DNA of 64,000 nt from Psychrobacter raelei (lineage in GTDB: Bacteria; Pseudomonadota; Gammaproteobacteria; Pseudomonadales; Moraxellaceae). Every line of letters begins with the position of its first letter. Position 1 is the first letter of the stretch. Made by a program: the position numbers and the translations under genes. The stretch lies in contig NZ_CP093310.2 of the NCBI RefSeq assembly GCF_022631235.3, positions 1,054,001-1,118,000 on the forward strand, written 5' to 3'. Below the pieces are notes generated by a model. It had not been told where the DNA came from and did not search any database. It saw nothing but the letters and a program-made list of their open reading frames with translations. Of the stretch, positions 63,217-64,000 are shown in pieces.

Positions 63217-64000
63217 ATGACTCGCTTTATTTTTGTCCCTGCGACATCGACTTCCACGTATCCGGCTTTAAGCGAAGAGCTTGAGGCGGCATCTGTGTGG
63301 CTACAGACCGTGTCGGCGGGCGACTGGGCTTGGCTTGGGGTCGCTATTCATATCACCCTAACGGTGTTTATGATCGTGCGTATCTTATCTACTCAGCGCA
63401 ATAATGGGATTGCCATTGCGTGGTTGGTATTGTTATTTGCCATCCCTTTTTTGAGTATTATTGCTTATGTCTTGGTGGGTGAACCCTATTTGGGAAAAAG
63501 CTATAAATCACGTAACTCACAAGCCCAAAAAATGCTAAAGGCTGTCGCCAAACGTGAAGCGATTCAGTTGGCCAAAGTCGATGATACTTTGCCGCAGCGC
63601 TATCAAGGAGTCAGTCGTATTGGTACTTTTGATACTGGATTTGGGGTGTATGATAAGCACAAGATGCAGCTACTGACCTCAGCACAGGCCACGTTTGAGT
63701 CGCTAATTTCTGATATTAATCATGCCACCACCTTAATTTTGATGGAGTTTTATATCATTTATCCCAAAGGCCGGGTCCAAGAGGTCTTTGAGGCTTTAAT
63801 TGCCGCAGCACAAAGAGGCGTGGAGTGTCAGATATTAGCAGATAGTGTGGGCAGTTTTAGCTTCTTTACTGATGACTGGCATAAGCGGCTAACGCAAGCA
63901 GGTGTGACCATCCATCAGTCGCTGCCAGTGGGGTTATTTAAGACCTTATTTAAACGTACGGACCTACGCAATCACCGCAAGATTGTGGTTATAGATGATG
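63217..64000 (+). CDS. cls: Cardiolipin synthase-like phospholipase D protein (3' end cut)
   Basis: The frame from ATG 63217 stays open to the window edge (261 codons). Two membrane helices (about 45-65 and 70-90) are followed by the PLD_N-type stretch and the first PLD domain with LMEFYIIYPKGRVQEVFEALIAAAQRGVE. The first HKD motif appears as NHRKIVVIDD at the very edge. This matches ClsA-type cardiolipin synthases, which join two phosphatidylglycerols. The second HKD half lies outside the window. Confidence 0.88.
   Translation, partial: MTRFIFVPATSTSTYPALSEELEAASVWLQTVSAGDWAWLGVAIHITLTVFMIVRILSTQRNNGIAIAWLVLLFAIPFLSIIAYVLVGEPYLGKSYKSRNSQAQKMLKAVAKREAIQLAKVDDTLPQRYQGVSRIGTFDTGFGVYDKHKMQLLTSAQATFESLISDINHATTLILMEFYIIYPKGRVQEVFEALIAAAQRGVECQILADSVGSFSFFTDDWHKRLTQAGVTIHQSLPVGLFKTLFKRTDLRNHRKIVVIDD

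Overview
The window looks like a chromosomal segment of a gammaproteobacterium of the Moraxellaceae, most likely Psychrobacter. This rests on protein resemblance, an unusually long glycine-rich Hfq tail and moderate GC; no database was searched. Almost everything is a conserved housekeeping gene. I see no tRNA, rRNA, insertion sequence, prophage or CRISPR array. Cut genes at the edges are secB (left) and a cardiolipin synthase-like gene (right).

Layout. 0-5.4 kb: secB, grxC, a membrane rhodanese and rsgA on the minus strand, then orn (+), then lpxH and a lipoprotein cyclophilin (-). 5.7-10.9 kb: glnS, an AlaA aminotransferase fused to an Xre-type DNA-binding domain (with its probable own operators), msrB and a QueD-like gene. 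10.9-15.6 kb: tsaE-mutL-miaA-hfq. 15.9-21.5 kb: kdsD-kdsC-lptC-lptA-lptB (Kdo synthesis and LPS export), then radA. 21.5-24.8 kb: thiM-thiE-thiD behind a TPP riboswitch, then rlpA. 25-31 kb: greA, carB and carA; carA has a leader that looks like a pyrimidine-type attenuator with its own 29-codon leader peptide. 31-36.8 kb: a PAP2 phosphatase, a gamma-carbonic anhydrase-like protein, two HAD phosphatases, prfB with its programmed +1 frameshift, and DoxX. 36.9-41.6 kb: a TPR protein, cobT-cobS-cobC (cobalamin nucleotide-loop assembly), an HPP membrane protein and MarC. 41.7-50.4 kb: a complete histidine-utilisation locus, hutU-transporter-hutH-hutG-hutI on the minus strand and divergent hutC, with TGTATA-type palindromes in its control regions. 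50.7-52.2 kb: a sulfur-type ArsR regulator and two YeeE/YedE-type membrane proteins. 52.3-56.5 kb: an AT-rich accessory stretch with two unrecognised proteins, a short unannotated transcription unit, a structured intergenic region, rtcB, small basic proteins and an ASCH protein. 56.6-64 kb: an ABC exporter, ppnP, an acyl-CoA synthetase, an SDR dehydrogenase, a type IB topoisomerase and the cut cardiolipin synthase.

Most promising for follow-up: (1) the Xre-AlaA fusion, whose promoter has two matching inverted repeats, one covering the -10 box; (2) the carAB leader peptide and terminator; (3) the promoter-RBS-28-codon-ORF-terminator unit and the adjacent stem upstream of rtcB; (4) a perfect terminator 30 bases ahead of marC with no gene before it; (5) an 8-base tandem repeat just upstream of the hutI ribosome binding site. 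Functions come from motif reading; promoters, operators and RNA structures are inferences from sequence pattern.
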